A model generated the notes under the pieces. The model saw only the letters and a program-made list of their open reading frames with translations, was not told where the DNA came from and did not search any database. This document shows positions 8,315 to 17,724 of a DNA stretch of 64,000 nt, piece after piece. The stretch's first letter is position 1; each line of letters opens with the position of its first letter. The position numbers and the translations under genes are program-made. Source of the DNA: Candidatus Heimdallarchaeota archaeon (lineage in GTDB: Archaea > Asgardarchaeota > Heimdallarchaeia > Heimdallarchaeales > Heimdallarchaeaceae); contig JAHLWR010000001.1 in assembly GCA_019057815.1 (NCBI GenBank), positions 86,001 to 150,000 on the forward strand. Reading direction: 5' to 3'.

Positions 8315-10666
8315 TCACCGAGTTAGTTGTACATCATAATCAGGAATTTTCACTATTGGTTCTTCAATTATTTGTCCTAAAATGTGAGAATCAAAATACT
8401 TGTTTAAATGATAAAGAACTTTCTCTCTTTCTTCTTCAGGAACAACAACTACAAAACCTATTCCCATATTAAATGTAGAAAACATCTCATCGTAGGAAAT
8501 TTTTCCCAATTTTTGAATCTCTTCGAAAATTTTTGAAGGCCTTGGAAAATGTTTCAAAAGAAACCCGTTCTCTGTCAATCTGAATAATTTGGAGAAACCT
8601 CCTCCAGTAATATGAGCTAAGCCACGTACATCGTAATTATCAATAAGAGATTCTATGACTTCAGAATAGATTCGCGTTGGTGTTAGTAATTCATCACTTA
8701 GTTTTTTTTGTCCATCAAATACATCATCTAACTGATAATTACTTAGTAGAACTTTACGGGCTAATGTATAGCCGTTTGAATGTATCCCACTACTTGATAT
8801 CCCAAGTACAACATCTCCCACTTTTATATTCGAACCATCAATAAGTTTGTTTAAATGAACCATACCTAGAGCTGTCCCTACTAGGTCGAAAGGTTTCCCT
8901 GAACCCTTAAGCATTTCAGGAACAGTAGCTAATTCACCACCTATTAAAGGAGTAGAAGCGATTTCACATCCTTTATACAAACCTTTCATAATTTCTTCAA
9001 TCATATCAGCATTTAACTCTGCAACTGCCAAATAGTCCACAAAAGCCTTAGGAACTATTCCCATCGCTAGTAAATCATTTACATTCATAGCGACGCAATC
9101 AATTCCAATAGTGTCAAACTTGTTGACTTTCTGTGCAACAAGTAATTTTGTTCCTACACCATCTGTTACAAGAGCTAAACCTTGATCACCATACTTTATC
9201 AAGTTGGCATAATGACCTTCTCTTCCAACAACATCTCCAAACTCAAAAGTGTTCTTAACATGTTCATTTATTATTTTCAACACTTTGGATTCTAATTTTA
9301 AATCAACACCAGCTTCAGAATAGGAAGAAGGGATTTTTTCTTCATCTTTTTTTTCATCTTTTTCATCTTTTTCATCTTTTAGAGAATTAACAAATTCCTC
9401 TACAATTTTTGAAGCTATACCAACATAGTTCATTGGTTCAAGGATAGAATCAATTTCATCTTCTGAAAAGAATTCCCTGACAGTTTCATTATCTTTTGTT
9501 GCTTGCATAAAATTATCCTGATTAGACAATTGTTTCAAAAGATCATGTGCTTTTTGTCTTCCCATCTTATCACTTAATCTAATCATCAAATGTTCAGAGC
9601 ATTGAGCTCCATTCCTTAAATAGAGGTTTTTCTTAATTTTTTCTTCATTAAACTGAAGAGAACTGAGAACTTGATTCATCTGTAATAGAATATAATGAGT
9701 TAAAATGGAAGTTTCAGCTAAAATCAACCTTTCAGAGCTTGAATTCGTGAGATCTCTTTCATGTTCTAAACACACATTATCAAATGAAACTTGAACAGCA
9801 GAACGAATGTTTCGAGCTAAGCCAGATATTCTCTCACTTTTTTCAGGATTACGTTTTTGTGGCATTGTTGAAGAACCAACTTGAGCCTTGTCGAAAGATT
9901 CTCTGATTTCATCAATCTCCGTTCTCTGTAGATTTCTTATTTCTCTAGCAAAATGATCTAATACTGTGGCAATTAAACCTAAAGCGTAAACATACTTCGA
10001 ATATATAACACGAGATACTACTTGTGTTGTTAGGGGTTGTTTTTTCAATTCTAACTTTTCTAGAACGATTTTCTCAATTTCATCGGTTCCGTATGAAGCA
10101 TAAGTTCCTACAGCTCCAGAGATTTTCCCATAAGCGACATTTGTATTTATTAATAATTCTTTAACTAAAATTAACTCATTCAAGAAATTACCTATCTTCA
10201 TTCCATATGTTGTAGGGATAGCATGTTGTCCATGAGTTCGTCCAATACATACAAGATCTTTGTATTTTAAAGCTAAATCTGAAGCAATTTTGATTGTTTC
10301 ATTCAGAGTTTCTAAAATGATGTTTCTTGCATCCTTTAGCTGTAAACCTCTAACTGTATCTTGAATATCATAAGAAGTGGCTCCCAAATGAATATAACCT
10401 CCATATTCTCCACATTGCTCAGCTATAGCTTTAACAACACTCATTAAATCGTGATGAATTTCTTTTTCAATTTCCTGCGCTCTTTCCAACATTACATCGG
10501 TTGTATTGCATTTTGAATTAATAATTTCAAAGGCTTCCTTTGGTATTTTACCAACTGAATAATTTGCTTCTGCAAGTACTTTTTCAACTAATAATTGGAG
10601 TTCAAACTTTCTTTTTGTAGAAAAAACCTCGTTTAACGAGGTTTTATATCTTTCACTTTCTAGCAT
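8315..10666 (-). CDS. purBM: PurB-PurM fusion: adenylosuccinate lyase + AIR synthetase
   Basis: A 783-aa bifunctional protein. Residues 1-429 are adenylosuccinate lyase: [12 protein letters not shown] (142-153) with the catalytic His, and the superfamily signature [15 protein letters not shown] (264-278). Residues 430-445 form a charged linker of Asp-Glu-Lys triplets. Residues 446-783 are PurM: YSEAGVD at its start, [11 protein letters not shown] (501-511), [16 protein letters not shown], and [14 protein letters not shown] (624-637). PurM makes AIR from FGAM; PurB cleaves SAICAR and adenylosuccinate. Both halves are full length with key motifs intact and there is no stop or frameshift between them. 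The two enzymes are not consecutive in the pathway, which makes this fusion unusual. It overlaps purE by 14 bases. Confidence 0.95.
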   Translation of the reverse strand: MLESERYKTSLNEVFSTKRKFELQLLVEKVLAEANYSVGKIPKEAFEIINSKCNTTDVMLERAQEIEKEIHHDLMSVVKAIAEQCGEYGGYIHLGATSYDIQDTVRGLQLKDARNIILETLNETIKIASDLALKYKDLVCIGRTHGQHAIPTTYGMKIGNFLNELILVKELLINTNVAYGKISGAVGTYASYGTDEIEKIVLEKLELKKQPLTTQVVSRVIYSKYVYALGLIATVLDHFAREIRNLQRTEIDEIRESFDKAQVGSSTMPQKRNPEKSERISGLARNIRSAVQVSFDNVCLEHERDLTNSSSERLILAETSILTHYILLQMNQVLSSLQFNEEKIKKNLYLRNGAQCSEHLMIRLSDKMGRQKAHDLLKQLSNQDNFMQATKDNETVREFFSEDEIDSILEPMNYVGIASKIVEEFVNSLKDEKDEKDEKKDEEKIPSSYSEAGVDLKLESKVLKIINEHVKNTFEFGDVVGREGHYANLIKYGDQGLALVTDGVGTKLLVAQKVNKFDTIGIDCVAMNVNDLLAMGIVPKAFVDYLAVAELNADMIEEIMKGLYKGCEIASTPLIGGELATVPEMLKGSGKPFDLVGTALGMVHLNKLIDGSNIKVGDVVLGISSSGIHSNGYTLARKVLLSNYQLDDVFDGQKKLSDELLTPTRIYSEVIESLIDNYDVRGLAHITGGGFSKLFRLTENGFLLKHFPRPSKIFEEIQKLGKISYDEMFSTFNMGIGFVVVVPEEEREKVLYHLNKYFDSHILGQIIEEPIVKIPDYDVQLTR
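9332..9379 (-). repeat. 9-base tandem repeat encoding the PurB-PurM linker
   Basis: The linker codons are a run of imperfect nine-base units (GATGAAAAA on the coding strand) giving Lys-Asp-Glu repeats, residues 430-445 of PurBM. The repeat is in frame and low in complexity. Such a microsatellite can change length by slippage without breaking the frame, so linker length may vary among relatives. Confidence 0.8.
10623..10645. repeat. Perfect 23-base palindrome inside the start of purBM
   Basis: AAAACCTCGTT and its exact reverse complement AACGAGGTTTT flank one central base. It overlays codons 8-15 of purBM, just after the purE overlap. As RNA it could form a hairpin of about nine pairs ending in a U-run, close to the purBM start; as DNA it could bind a dimeric protein. 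It is in coding sequence, so chance or codon constraint cannot be excluded. No second copy was noticed in the window. Confidence 0.6.
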
Positions 10667-11045
10667 TTTTCACACCTAAGATTCGAAGAGCTAAATAAGC
10701 CGCATTTTGCCCATTATCTATTCCGACAGTTGCCACAGGGACGCCTTTAGGCATTTGAACTATTGATAACAAAGCATCTAAACCATTAAGGGCAACAGAG
10801 ACAGGGACCCCAATGACAGGACGTTCAGTTATTGCAGCAACAACACCCGGAAGAGCAGCAGCTAGTCCAGCTATACATATAAAAATATCCGCTTTTGAGT
10901 TCTTTACTTTATCCACAAGTTTTTCATGTTCTCTATGAGCTGATATATAATTAATTTCAAAAAAAACATTATTTTCCTCTAGAACCTTTGCAACTTTATC
11001 AACTATATGAGAGTCACTCTTACTTCCTGCTATTATATCAATCAT
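10653..11045 (-). CDS. purE: AIR carboxylase / N5-CAIR mutase, short archaeal PurE
   Basis: A 130-aa PurE. Visible are GSKSDSHIV (about 7-15), SAHREHEKL (about 35-43), the loop [15 protein letters not shown] (about 57-71) and [17 protein letters not shown] (about 93-109). The protein lacks the C-terminal helical tail of about 25 residues found in bacterial PurE, as many archaeal versions do. It makes CAIR either from N5-CAIR (needs PurK) or directly from AIR and CO2 (class II). The SAHR and QMP loops look class I, but no purK occurs in the operon, so the carboxyl source is open. It sits two bases after purL and overlaps purBM by 14. Confidence 0.93.
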   Translation of the reverse strand: MIDIIAGSKSDSHIVDKVAKVLEENNVFFEINYISAHREHEKLVDKVKNSKADIFICIAGLAAALPGVVAAITERPVIGVPVSVALNGLDALLSIVQMPKGVPVATVGIDNGQNAAYLALRILGVKNARK

Positions 11046-11047
11046 AT

Positions 11048-13228
11048 TTATTCCTCCATAAATTTAGGGATAGCATTTCTCCAATTATCATACAATTCTT
11101 GGATACAGAGAGAAATACTATCGTTAATTTCTATTCGAGTTTTTTCTGTAACAATACCCACAATTCCATAATCTGTTTTAAGTTCTTGAAGAACTTTTTC
11201 TGTTTCACACAAATTTTCAGAAGACACTTCAATCAAGTATCTGGCTGGCGATTCAGTGAAAAGATATTCTTCCATAGATAATTTGGTTTTTGAGGGAATT
11301 GAAGAAGTAGTTAACTTTACACCTAATTTGTTTTGAAAGGTCATTTCGATTGATGACACCACTAACCCACCATTTGATATATCGTGACAGCTTTCTATTA
11401 AATTAATCTTATTCAAATTAATAATTGCTTCAATCGAGTTATTTTCTTTCTTAAAATCATATTTGGGTATTGGTCCCGTTACTATTCCATGATTATATCG
11501 AAGATATTCAGAACCACCCAATAAGCCTTCAGTGCTACCTATTACTATTATATGGTTTCCGGTTTTTTGAAAGCTATTTTGTAATAATAAACTCTCGTTC
11601 TCAATAATTCCTAACATACCTATCGTAGGAGTAGGATTAATTCTTTCTCTTTTCTCATTGTGAACACTTTCGTTGTAAAATGAGACATTTCCACCAATAA
11701 TAGGGATTTGAAAATCATGAGAAAATTGACCTAAACCTTTTACAGATTCGACAAATTGCCAATAAGAATCAGGCTGCTCAGGGTTACCATAATTAAGACA
11801 ATCTACTAATGCATAGGGAGTTGCACCCATAGTTATAAGATTCCTCATTACCTCTGCAGCGGAGTTGGCAGTGCCGTTGAATGGATCTATATAAACCATG
11901 AAAGAATTACAATCTAATGAAAGAGCAATGTGTTTTCCATTGTCTAGTCTAATGACAGCAGCATCAGATCCAGCACCTTTTACAGTTTGTGTCTGAACAT
12001 GTTGATCATATTGTTGGTACACCCAGGATTTGTCACCGATATTTGGGGAGGTTAGTAGTTTAGATATTTCGGAACTTATATTCTCCGAAAGAGGTAAATT
12101 GATTTTGGAGTTTTTACCTATATAATCTGGTTTTACTGATTTCCTTTCTGGTTCAGGACATCCATTTACAACTAAATCAACAGGAAGGTCACTAACTTTG
12201 TTTCCATTATAATATGTAATAAAATGACTATTATCTGTCACTTCACCTATAATAGCGTGAAGAAGATCAAATCTATCTAAAATATATTGCACCCTATCAA
12301 CATTGTTTGGAGAAACAACTGCTAACATTCGCTCTTGAGATTCAGAAACTAGTATCTCCCATGATTCCATCTCTTTTTCTCTAAGAGGTACATCTTCAAC
12401 TCTTATTATTGCGCCTGTGTTACCCTTTTCAGTCATTTCTGAAACTGCACAACTTAATCCTCCCCCACCTAAATCTTGAAGTCCATCTAGTAGACCTTCT
12501 TCTACTAATTCAAGAGTTGCATCTATAACCACCTTTTCCATCAAAGGGTCTCCAATTTGTACAGCAGGTCGATCTTTATCACTTTTATCTGATAAATCCT
12601 TTGAAGCAAAGGAAACGCCATGGATTCCATCTTTCCCTGTTCTTGCACCATATAAAATTAGGAAACTTCCTGGTTTTGAAGCAATGCTTCTAACAACTTT
12701 TTCTTTTTCAATCAGACCTACACACATTACATTAACTAAACAATTACTCTCATAAGCTGTACTGAATTCAACTTCTCCACCTACTGTAGGAATCCCGCAA
12801 CAATTCCCATAGAAAGAAATTCCTCTAACCACATTTTCGAATAGATTTCTTGAGTGATGAGAATCTAAATCTCCAAATCTGATAGAATCTAGTAGAGCTA
12901 TTGGTTTACAACCTTGAGATAGAATATCTCTTATAATTCCCCCAACACCTGTTGCAGCTCCATCAAATGGACTTATAGCTGATGGATGGTTATGACTCTC
13001 GAGTCCCAAACCAATTAGTAAACCGTCACCGATATCGACAAGTCCAGCTCCTTCACCTATTCCTAAAAAGAGATATGGTGCTTTGATATTAAATAGATGA
13101 AACCAGCGTTTAGAGGATTTGTATGAGCAATGTTCACTCCACATTGCTTCCAGAATCGCTAATTCAGCTTTATTAGGTTCTCTGCCAATTGTCATCAATA
13201 CTTTTCCATACTCTTCTGGTGTTAGCAT
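11048..13228 (-). CDS. purL: FGAM synthase large subunit (small-PurL type)
   Basis: A 726-aa synthetase subunit that, with PurQ and PurS, makes FGAM from FGAR, ATP and glutamine. Visible are [14 protein letters not shown] (about 29-42), the nucleotide loop [25 protein letters not shown] split across about 73-97, [12 protein letters not shown] and DISNGGL. Length about 720-740 is that of the three-part complex found in Bacillus and archaea, not the 1300-aa enterobacterial fusion, so separate PurQ and PurS are required; both are supplied by the neighbouring genes. It overlaps purQ by seven bases and is followed two bases later by purE. Confidence 0.97.
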   Translation of the reverse strand: MLTPEEYGKVLMTIGREPNKAELAILEAMWSEHCSYKSSKRWFHLFNIKAPYLFLGIGEGAGLVDIGDGLLIGLGLESHNHPSAISPFDGAATGVGGIIRDILSQGCKPIALLDSIRFGDLDSHHSRNLFENVVRGISFYGNCCGIPTVGGEVEFSTAYESNCLVNVMCVGLIEKEKVVRSIASKPGSFLILYGARTGKDGIHGVSFASKDLSDKSDKDRPAVQIGDPLMEKVVIDATLELVEEGLLDGLQDLGGGGLSCAVSEMTEKGNTGAIIRVEDVPLREKEMESWEILVSESQERMLAVVSPNNVDRVQYILDRFDLLHAIIGEVTDNSHFITYYNGNKVSDLPVDLVVNGCPEPERKSVKPDYIGKNSKINLPLSENISSEISKLLTSPNIGDKSWVYQQYDQHVQTQTVKGAGSDAAVIRLDNGKHIALSLDCNSFMVYIDPFNGTANSAAEVMRNLITMGATPYALVDCLNYGNPEQPDSYWQFVESVKGLGQFSHDFQIPIIGGNVSFYNESVHNEKRERINPTPTIGMLGIIENESLLLQNSFQKTGNHIIVIGSTEGLLGGSEYLRYNHGIVTGPIPKYDFKKENNSIEAIINLNKINLIESCHDISNGGLVVSSIEMTFQNKLGVKLTTSSIPSKTKLSMEEYLFTESPARYLIEVSSENLCETEKVLQELKTDYGIVGIVTEKTRIEINDSISLCIQELYDNWRNAIPKFMEE

Positions 13229-13911
13229 TTTAATTCCTCGATTAAATTTTCGAAAATTGAACGTCCATCAATTGAACCTAAATAGTGGAAACTCGATCTT
13301 TCAGGATGAGGCATCATTCCTAGAACATTTCCCTTATCATTCACAATTCCTGCAATATTTGCAATAGAACCGTTTGGGTTACTCATAGACTCAACTACTT
13401 TTTTTTCATTACAGTACTGGAAAGCAATTTGAGAATTATCTTTTAATTGTTTGATTGATGCTTCAGTATTGTAATAATTACCCTCATAATGAGCAATAGG
13501 AATTCGCAGAACCTTTGATTCTAACCCTTTGAGGAGAGGAGAATTAGTTTTATTTACTTTAATATTAACCCATTTTGAGATAAATCTTGTTGAAGTGTTT
13601 GTAGTAAGAACACCTGGTAGATAATTAGCTTCACATAACATCTGAAAGCCATTACAAATACCAAGAACGAACTTTTCAGAAATTATAAAATCGTGAAGTT
13701 CATCAATTAGACTTGTTCTTGCAGCTACTACTCCGGCACGTAAATAATCACCATAAGAGAATCCACCAGCAAGAATCAAAGCATCAAAATCTTTCAGCTT
13801 CCTATAATCTCTTGGATATAATAACTCATTTTCGACATTAAGACAATTTAAAACACGTGTAACATCTTGTTCATTATTTGTTCCTGGAAACTTAGTAATG
13901 CCTATTTTCAT
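13222..13911 (-). CDS. purQ: FGAM synthase glutaminase subunit
   Basis: A 229-aa class I glutamine amidotransferase supplying ammonia to PurL. The nucleophile elbow is GICNGFQML with Cys near residue 85; GGFSYGDYLRAG (about 49-60) and MPHPERSS near the C-terminus give the catalytic His-Glu. The ATG at 13911 (MKIGITKFPGTN) is preferred over a TTG seven codons upstream, because the family begins 'MKIGV..FPGTN' and GGAGAG lies seven bases before the ATG inside the purC end. It overlaps purL by seven bases, so translation of the two subunits is probably coupled. Confidence 0.96.
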   Translation of the reverse strand: MKIGITKFPGTNNEQDVTRVLNCLNVENELLYPRDYRKLKDFDALILAGGFSYGDYLRAGVVAARTSLIDELHDFIISEKFVLGICNGFQMLCEANYLPGVLTTNTSTRFISKWVNIKVNKTNSPLLKGLESKVLRIPIAHYEGNYYNTEASIKQLKDNSQIAFQYCNEKKVVESMSNPNGSIANIAGIVNDKGNVLGMMPHPERSSFHYLGSIDGRSIFENLIEELKC

Positions 13912-13915
13912 TTTA

Positions 13916-14884
13916 TTATCTCTCCTCTTCAAACCACAAATCTATGGAATAATCTTCAATTAACGGATTCGAGAAGAGTTTTTCGCTCATATCATTTAAA
14001 TTCTTTAATAATTCGGAAGAAGGAGCAGTTAGGCAGTTAACAAAAACATGTTTTCCCAATCTTACATTATCTATTTCTTGATAATTCATCCTATTTAATG
14101 ACCTTAGAGTTACTTCACCTGCAGGATCTAATACAGTTTTTTTCAGCTTGACAATAACCTGAGCCTTTGTTGATAAAGATAATTCAGGTAACTTTGACAA
14201 TTTGGATAATTTGTCGTAGACATCATTATAATGTTGAATAACATCACCCATGTCTTTTCGATAACGATCTTTATCTTTTACTTCACCAGTTTCTTTATCC
14301 CACAACCGCATGGAATCCCCAGAAATTTCATCGGCAACAATAATCCTCCCATCATGAGTTCTCCCAAATTCTAGTTTAAAATCAACAAGTTGGAGTGAAA
14401 TCATATCAAAGAGTTCAACCAATATAGTGTTTACGGCCCTTGTTACTGCTTTCATAAGCATCACCTCTTTTTTGGTCATCCATTCAAGTTGTATAGCAAC
14501 TTCTTGAGTAACTAGAGGATCATATAACTCATCATCTTTGTAGAAGAACTCAATGACTGGTGGTAAAAGCTCCAGTCCTTGTGTTACTCCATATCTTCTA
14601 CAAAAACTACCAGCAGTAACATTTCTACAAACGACTTCAACTGGAATTATCTCAACTTTATCGCATATTAGCGTGTTATTATCTAGCATGGAATGATAAT
14701 GAGTACGAATGCCATATTCGTTAAGAATCTCAAAAAGCTTTGCTGACATTCTACAATTAGCTTCTCCTTTTCCTTGTATAATATCTTTTTTTTCTCCATC
14801 AAAAGCAGAAATAGAATCGCGAAAAATTAGCTTGACTTTGTTATTTTCATAAATCTTAACATCTTTTGCTTTTCCAGAATACAT
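13916..14884 (-). CDS. purCS: PurC-PurS fusion: SAICAR synthetase + FGAM synthase small subunit
   Basis: A 322-aa protein if begun at the ATG ending at 14884 (MYSGKAKDVKIY). That start matches the SAICAR synthetase family and has an AGAGGT ribosome site 12 bases upstream. Residues 1 to about 226 are PurC: FRDSISAFDGEKKD, QGKGEAN, VEVVCRNVTAGSF, FKLEFGR, VADEISGDSMRLW. After a short Ser/Leu/Lys linker, residues about 238-318 match PurS, which bridges PurL and PurQ: KLKKTVLDPAGE, then SLNRMNYQEIDNVRLGKHV, then SNPLIEDYSIDL. No separate purS is present and PurL/PurQ need one, so the domain is probably functional. It is the first gene of the purine operon. An upstream extension of 32 codons is open but unlike PurC. 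Confidence 0.93.
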   Translation of the reverse strand: MYSGKAKDVKIYENNKVKLIFRDSISAFDGEKKDIIQGKGEANCRMSAKLFEILNEYGIRTHYHSMLDNNTLICDKVEIIPVEVVCRNVTAGSFCRRYGVTQGLELLPPVIEFFYKDDELYDPLVTQEVAIQLEWMTKKEVMLMKAVTRAVNTILVELFDMISLQLVDFKLEFGRTHDGRIIVADEISGDSMRLWDKETGEVKDKDRYRKDMGDVIQHYNDVYDKLSKLSKLPELSLSTKAQVIVKLKKTVLDPAGEVTLRSLNRMNYQEIDNVRLGKHVFVNCLTAPSSELLKNLNDMSEKLFSNPLIEDYSIDLWFEEER

Positions 14885-14900
14885 TATAGCGCATAACCTC

Positions 14901-14918
14901 TTTGCAGTATATTGTAAA
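14901..14918. promoter_or_regulatory. Dyad site upstream of purCS, copy 1
   Basis: TTTGCA-GTATAT-TGTAAA, a near-perfect 6-6-6 dyad, lies just upstream of the purCS ribosome site. A related site is at 15052, 151 bases away and nearer the divergent regulator gene. On the minus strand the site contains CAATATAC, a possible weak TATA element, so a bound protein could block initiation. Binding of the neighbouring regulator is inference from position and repetition. Confidence 0.45.
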
Positions 14919-15051
14919 TTCGTGTTAAGTTTACTCTGACCAATTGAAATAAGTTTAATTAATAAAGTTTGCGAAAACAAACATAAGAAAAGGTGTGTTC
15001 AACTCAAGAAGATTTAAAAACAATTGCTCTTTATTCCGCTTAGCGAAATAG

Positions 15052-15069
15052 TTTGCAGTGTAATGCAAA
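15052..15069. promoter_or_regulatory. Dyad site between purine operon and regulator, copy 2
   Basis: TTTGCA-GTGTAA-TGCAAA, a perfect 6-6-6 dyad matching the site at 14901 in 15 of 18 positions. The same 290-base divergent gap holds three GCGAAA-type elements (near 14971, 15043 and 15097) that may be further half-sites. The gap has no convincing gene; an open frame of 74 codons across it on the minus strand is AT-rich and covers these elements. Confidence 0.45.
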
Positions 15070-15172
15070 TGGTTTCGTTTTATTTTTGATTCATTAGCGA
15101 AAAATAGTGATAGAAAAAGCATCAAGAAAGCATTATCATAGTTACTTAACTTTTCATTGAAAGAATGATGTT

Positions 15173-15982
15173 GTGACATACCAAAATTTTTTACTTAAGC
15201 TTCATAATGAATATATGATGACTGTAGACAGCTATGTTGATTCCCAAGAAAAGTTAATGACAATTAATCTTTTACAAATAGCATTCAAACGCTTTGAAAC
15301 TTTAGAGAATTTAAAAAATTACCTTTTGAAAAAAGGTGTTGAGGTTTCGATAGCGAACTTATCTCGGTATATAAATGGTAAAGCCTTACCAAAATCGAAG
15401 TTAAAAGAAAAACTTCTAAATGTGCTAATTCAAAATAAAGACTTAGGCTTAACAATTCAAACATTAATTAACAAACGCATTACAATTATATCAAATAACT
15501 CTGAAAATATTTCTGTTAATAATAGCCATTTGTTAAATGATTCAAAGATTCTTACTACAATATTGTTTATAGCATTACGCAAAGGAATCATAAGCAGAGA
15601 TGTTGATAAAGTTATCACGGCTGAAGTAGATGGAATTCCCATTGGTATGATTTTAGGGCAACTCTTGAATGTTGATTGCGTTTATGCAAGGAAGAAAAAA
15701 CTTGTAGGAACAACAAAAGTTCATTATGAAGATGTACAATCACATGGTTCAGGGAGGATGGATACGCTATACTTACCGGATAAATTCATCAGAAATGGTG
15801 AAAAAGTGATAATAGTCGATGATGTTATACGCTCAGGATCAACACAAAGAGCGTTAATAAGCTTGGTAAGAAGATCAGGAGGAAACCCAAGCCAGATAAT
15901 AACATTGATAGGAATTGGTGACCATTGGAAAGAGATTACAACACTTGATTCGATACCATTTAAATCATTAATAATTCTTTGA
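15173..15982 (+). CDS. HTH-phosphoribosyltransferase regulator, candidate purine repressor
   Basis: A 269-aa protein. The C-terminal half is a type I phosphoribosyltransferase fold with the PRPP-binding loop VIIVDDVIRSGST (about residues 219-231) and an upstream AEVDGIPIG segment. The N-terminal 100 residues are helical and contain an HTH-like stretch (LKNYLLKKGVEVSIANLSRY followed by INGKALPKSK, about 42-72). Similar domain plans occur in bacterial PurR and in haloarchaeal GfcR, which sense PRPP or related ligands while binding DNA. Divergent placement beside the purine operon and the dyads between them favour a purine regulator. The GTG at 15173 is the longest start; ATG codons at 15212 and 15215 are alternatives. 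A true catalytic transferase is the other possibility. Confidence 0.75.
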   Translation: MTYQNFLLKLHNEYMMTVDSYVDSQEKLMTINLLQIAFKRFETLENLKNYLLKKGVEVSIANLSRYINGKALPKSKLKEKLLNVLIQNKDLGLTIQTLINKRITIISNNSENISVNNSHLLNDSKILTTILFIALRKGIISRDVDKVITAEVDGIPIGMILGQLLNVDCVYARKKKLVGTTKVHYEDVQSHGSGRMDTLYLPDKFIRNGEKVIIVDDVIRSGSTQRALISLVRRSGGNPSQIITLIGIGDHWKEITTLDSIPFKSLIIL

Positions 15983-16039
15983 AATCAATTCCGAGAAATT
16001 ATCCAAACCTTTTTTAAAAATCGCAAACATTACTTAATT

Positions 16040-16939
16040 ATGCCATATGATAGGATGACAAATAACTTGCACCAGAGTGTTTTTGCGTTAATTATTGGGG
16101 CAGGATTTAGTTCACTGTTAATCGCATTTTTTGGAGTAGAATCGCTGATTTTTGCAATTCTTGAAGTTCCTTTAGCATTCTTAATAGCTTTAATAACTAT
16201 AACAGAGTGTATCTATTCGTACAATGAAGAGGTCTCAATGCAAACAACGTTCAATATGGTTGGACCTTTATTAAAGTCGATTTTAATCTCAATTCCTGTC
16301 GTTCTGATGTACTCTGCTATTATCTTAATATTAGATAAAACCGTCACCAAATTTCATGATGCAATACAACCTCTTTTTGATCAGACAATTCAAAGTTTAG
16401 GTCCAATAGCAGCTATCCCTATCATATGCTTTTTACCCGTTCTACTGATGAATTTCGCTATGCCTTTGTTTCTATATTTCTATGGAAGCGTCCACGTCTT
16501 ATTCTGGGGAAGAAAAGCAAGATCTGATAAAAAAAGAGCGAAAGATGAACTAGCAGGCGATGTAAAGGAAAAAGAGTATCAAGATAAAGTAGATGAAGTC
16601 ATCGCTAAATTTGAAGATGATGCAACAAAATTGCACCAATACCTTCTAGAATTACAAGCTTTTGATTCACTAATCGAACAAATAGAAGATCATGTATCAT
16701 ACAAAGGGATGGCAAGTAGACTAGTAATGATGAAAGATTATGTCATTTCTCTAGCAGAAGTCCCTGAAGAAAAAATATACAAAACAATTATAAAAGAAGA
16801 TGAAGTTAAAGAGAAAGCTGAAGCGGTAGAGATGCAAAGCAAGACAGTTATAGACATCGTTGAGAAAAATATGAAGAAATTAATAGATGAAAAGGGACAA
16901 TTTGAGAAAGAACCAGAAGAAGAAAGCGAAGAATATTAG
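16040..16939 (+). CDS. Four-helix membrane protein with cytosolic coiled-coil tail
   Basis: A 299-aa protein of unknown function. Four hydrophobic segments lie near residues 12-33, 36-58, 74-98 and 118-150. Then come a basic junction (GRKARSDKKRAKDE, about 155-168) and a long, highly charged helical tail rich in Glu and Lys, likely coiled coil and likely cytosolic by the positive-inside rule. It ends in an acidic run. I do not recognise the family. A TATA-like AT-rich stretch ends almost at the ATG, suggesting a very short leader. The gene converges on the disulfide oxidoreductase gene, 36 bases apart, and no shared role can be inferred. Confidence 0.8.
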   Translation: MPYDRMTNNLHQSVFALIIGAGFSSLLIAFFGVESLIFAILEVPLAFLIALITITECIYSYNEEVSMQTTFNMVGPLLKSILISIPVVLMYSAIILILDKTVTKFHDAIQPLFDQTIQSLGPIAAIPIICFLPVLLMNFAMPLFLYFYGSVHVLFWGRKARSDKKRAKDELAGDVKEKEYQDKVDEVIAKFEDDATKLHQYLLELQAFDSLIEQIEDHVSYKGMASRLVMMKDYVISLAEVPEEKIYKTIIKEDEVKEKAEAVEMQSKTVIDIVEKNMKKLIDEKGQFEKEPEEESEEY

Positions 16940-16975
16940 ATAAGAAAATAAAAAGAAAGGATAGAAAAAGGAAGT

Positions 16976-17635
16976 CTAATTTTTATTAAAAGCTTCCATT
17001 ACTTTTGAAATGAACATGTCTTCAGGGACGCCACCTTCAAAGGTAACTTTGCCATCATCGATGACAGTTTTGGGGACACCCATCACATTGAATTTTTGAG
17101 ATAAAGCTGAAAATTCGGTAGCTTCAACCATCTCCCCAACAACATTAGGATTAGCCATAGCAATTTTATGGGCAACACGAACAGCTACAGGACAATATGG
17201 ACATGTGGGTGTAACGAATACTTTGATATTCATTGGTCGATCGATTTTCGCAATTTTCTCTAGGTTCTCTTTCTTCAGGGATACTTTCCCATTTGATATA
17301 TCTAGTATACCTTCCACTATTGTGCCGAATTCATAACCTGAAGGTATTCCTGTAAACAGTACTTTTCCTTTAGCTTCTCCTTCAATAAAAGTAGAAGGGT
17401 AGTATTTTACGCTGTATTCCTCAATCTCTGGAGGATTATCTTCCTTTAAGAATTCAATAATTTCTATTTTATCTTTGGGAGCTAATTCTTTTAACATTTC
17501 AAGAATAGCTTTTGTTTCATGACAAGTCAAACACTTTTCTTTATCAATAAACAGTTTAATGGTTACTGTCTTTTCCATGTGTTGGAAAATTTCTCGCACT
17601 TGTCTCTGAACATTCTCGTCTACATTAACACTCAT
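16976..17635 (-). CDS. Protein disulfide oxidoreductase with two thioredoxin folds
   Basis: A 219-aa glutaredoxin-like protein of the archaeal PDO type. Two thioredoxin-fold units are visible. The first has CLTC (about residues 35-38) and the cis-Pro region YYPSTFIEG. The second has CPYC (about 144-147) and the cis-Pro region MGVPKTVID. PDOs catalyse dithiol-disulfide exchange in the cytosol and can accept electrons from a thioredoxin-reductase-like enzyme. Length and the two-unit plan equal the Pyrococcus/Sulfolobus type. The first motif CLTC differs from the more usual CxYC and is probably the less active site. It is followed 90 bases downstream by a parvulin-type isomerase on the same strand, so both may serve protein folding. 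Confidence 0.93.
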   Translation of the reverse strand: MSVNVDENVQRQVREIFQHMEKTVTIKLFIDKEKCLTCHETKAILEMLKELAPKDKIEIIEFLKEDNPPEIEEYSVKYYPSTFIEGEAKGKVLFTGIPSGYEFGTIVEGILDISNGKVSLKKENLEKIAKIDRPMNIKVFVTPTCPYCPVAVRVAHKIAMANPNVVGEMVEATEFSALSQKFNVMGVPKTVIDDGKVTFEGGVPEDMFISKVMEAFNKN

Positions 17636-17724
17636 TATATTTCATCTATGTGCGGTTACTATACACACTTGGATTTTCTTTAATTTAAACATTGTGCACT
17701 AGCAAAAAAGAGAAAAAGAAGAGG

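Noticed and set aside
14955-15179. A 74-codon minus-strand open frame in the purCS-regulator gap
   Set aside because: It covers the repeated dyads and probable promoters, is AT-driven in composition (Phe, Asn, Leu), matches no family I know and overlaps the regulator start.
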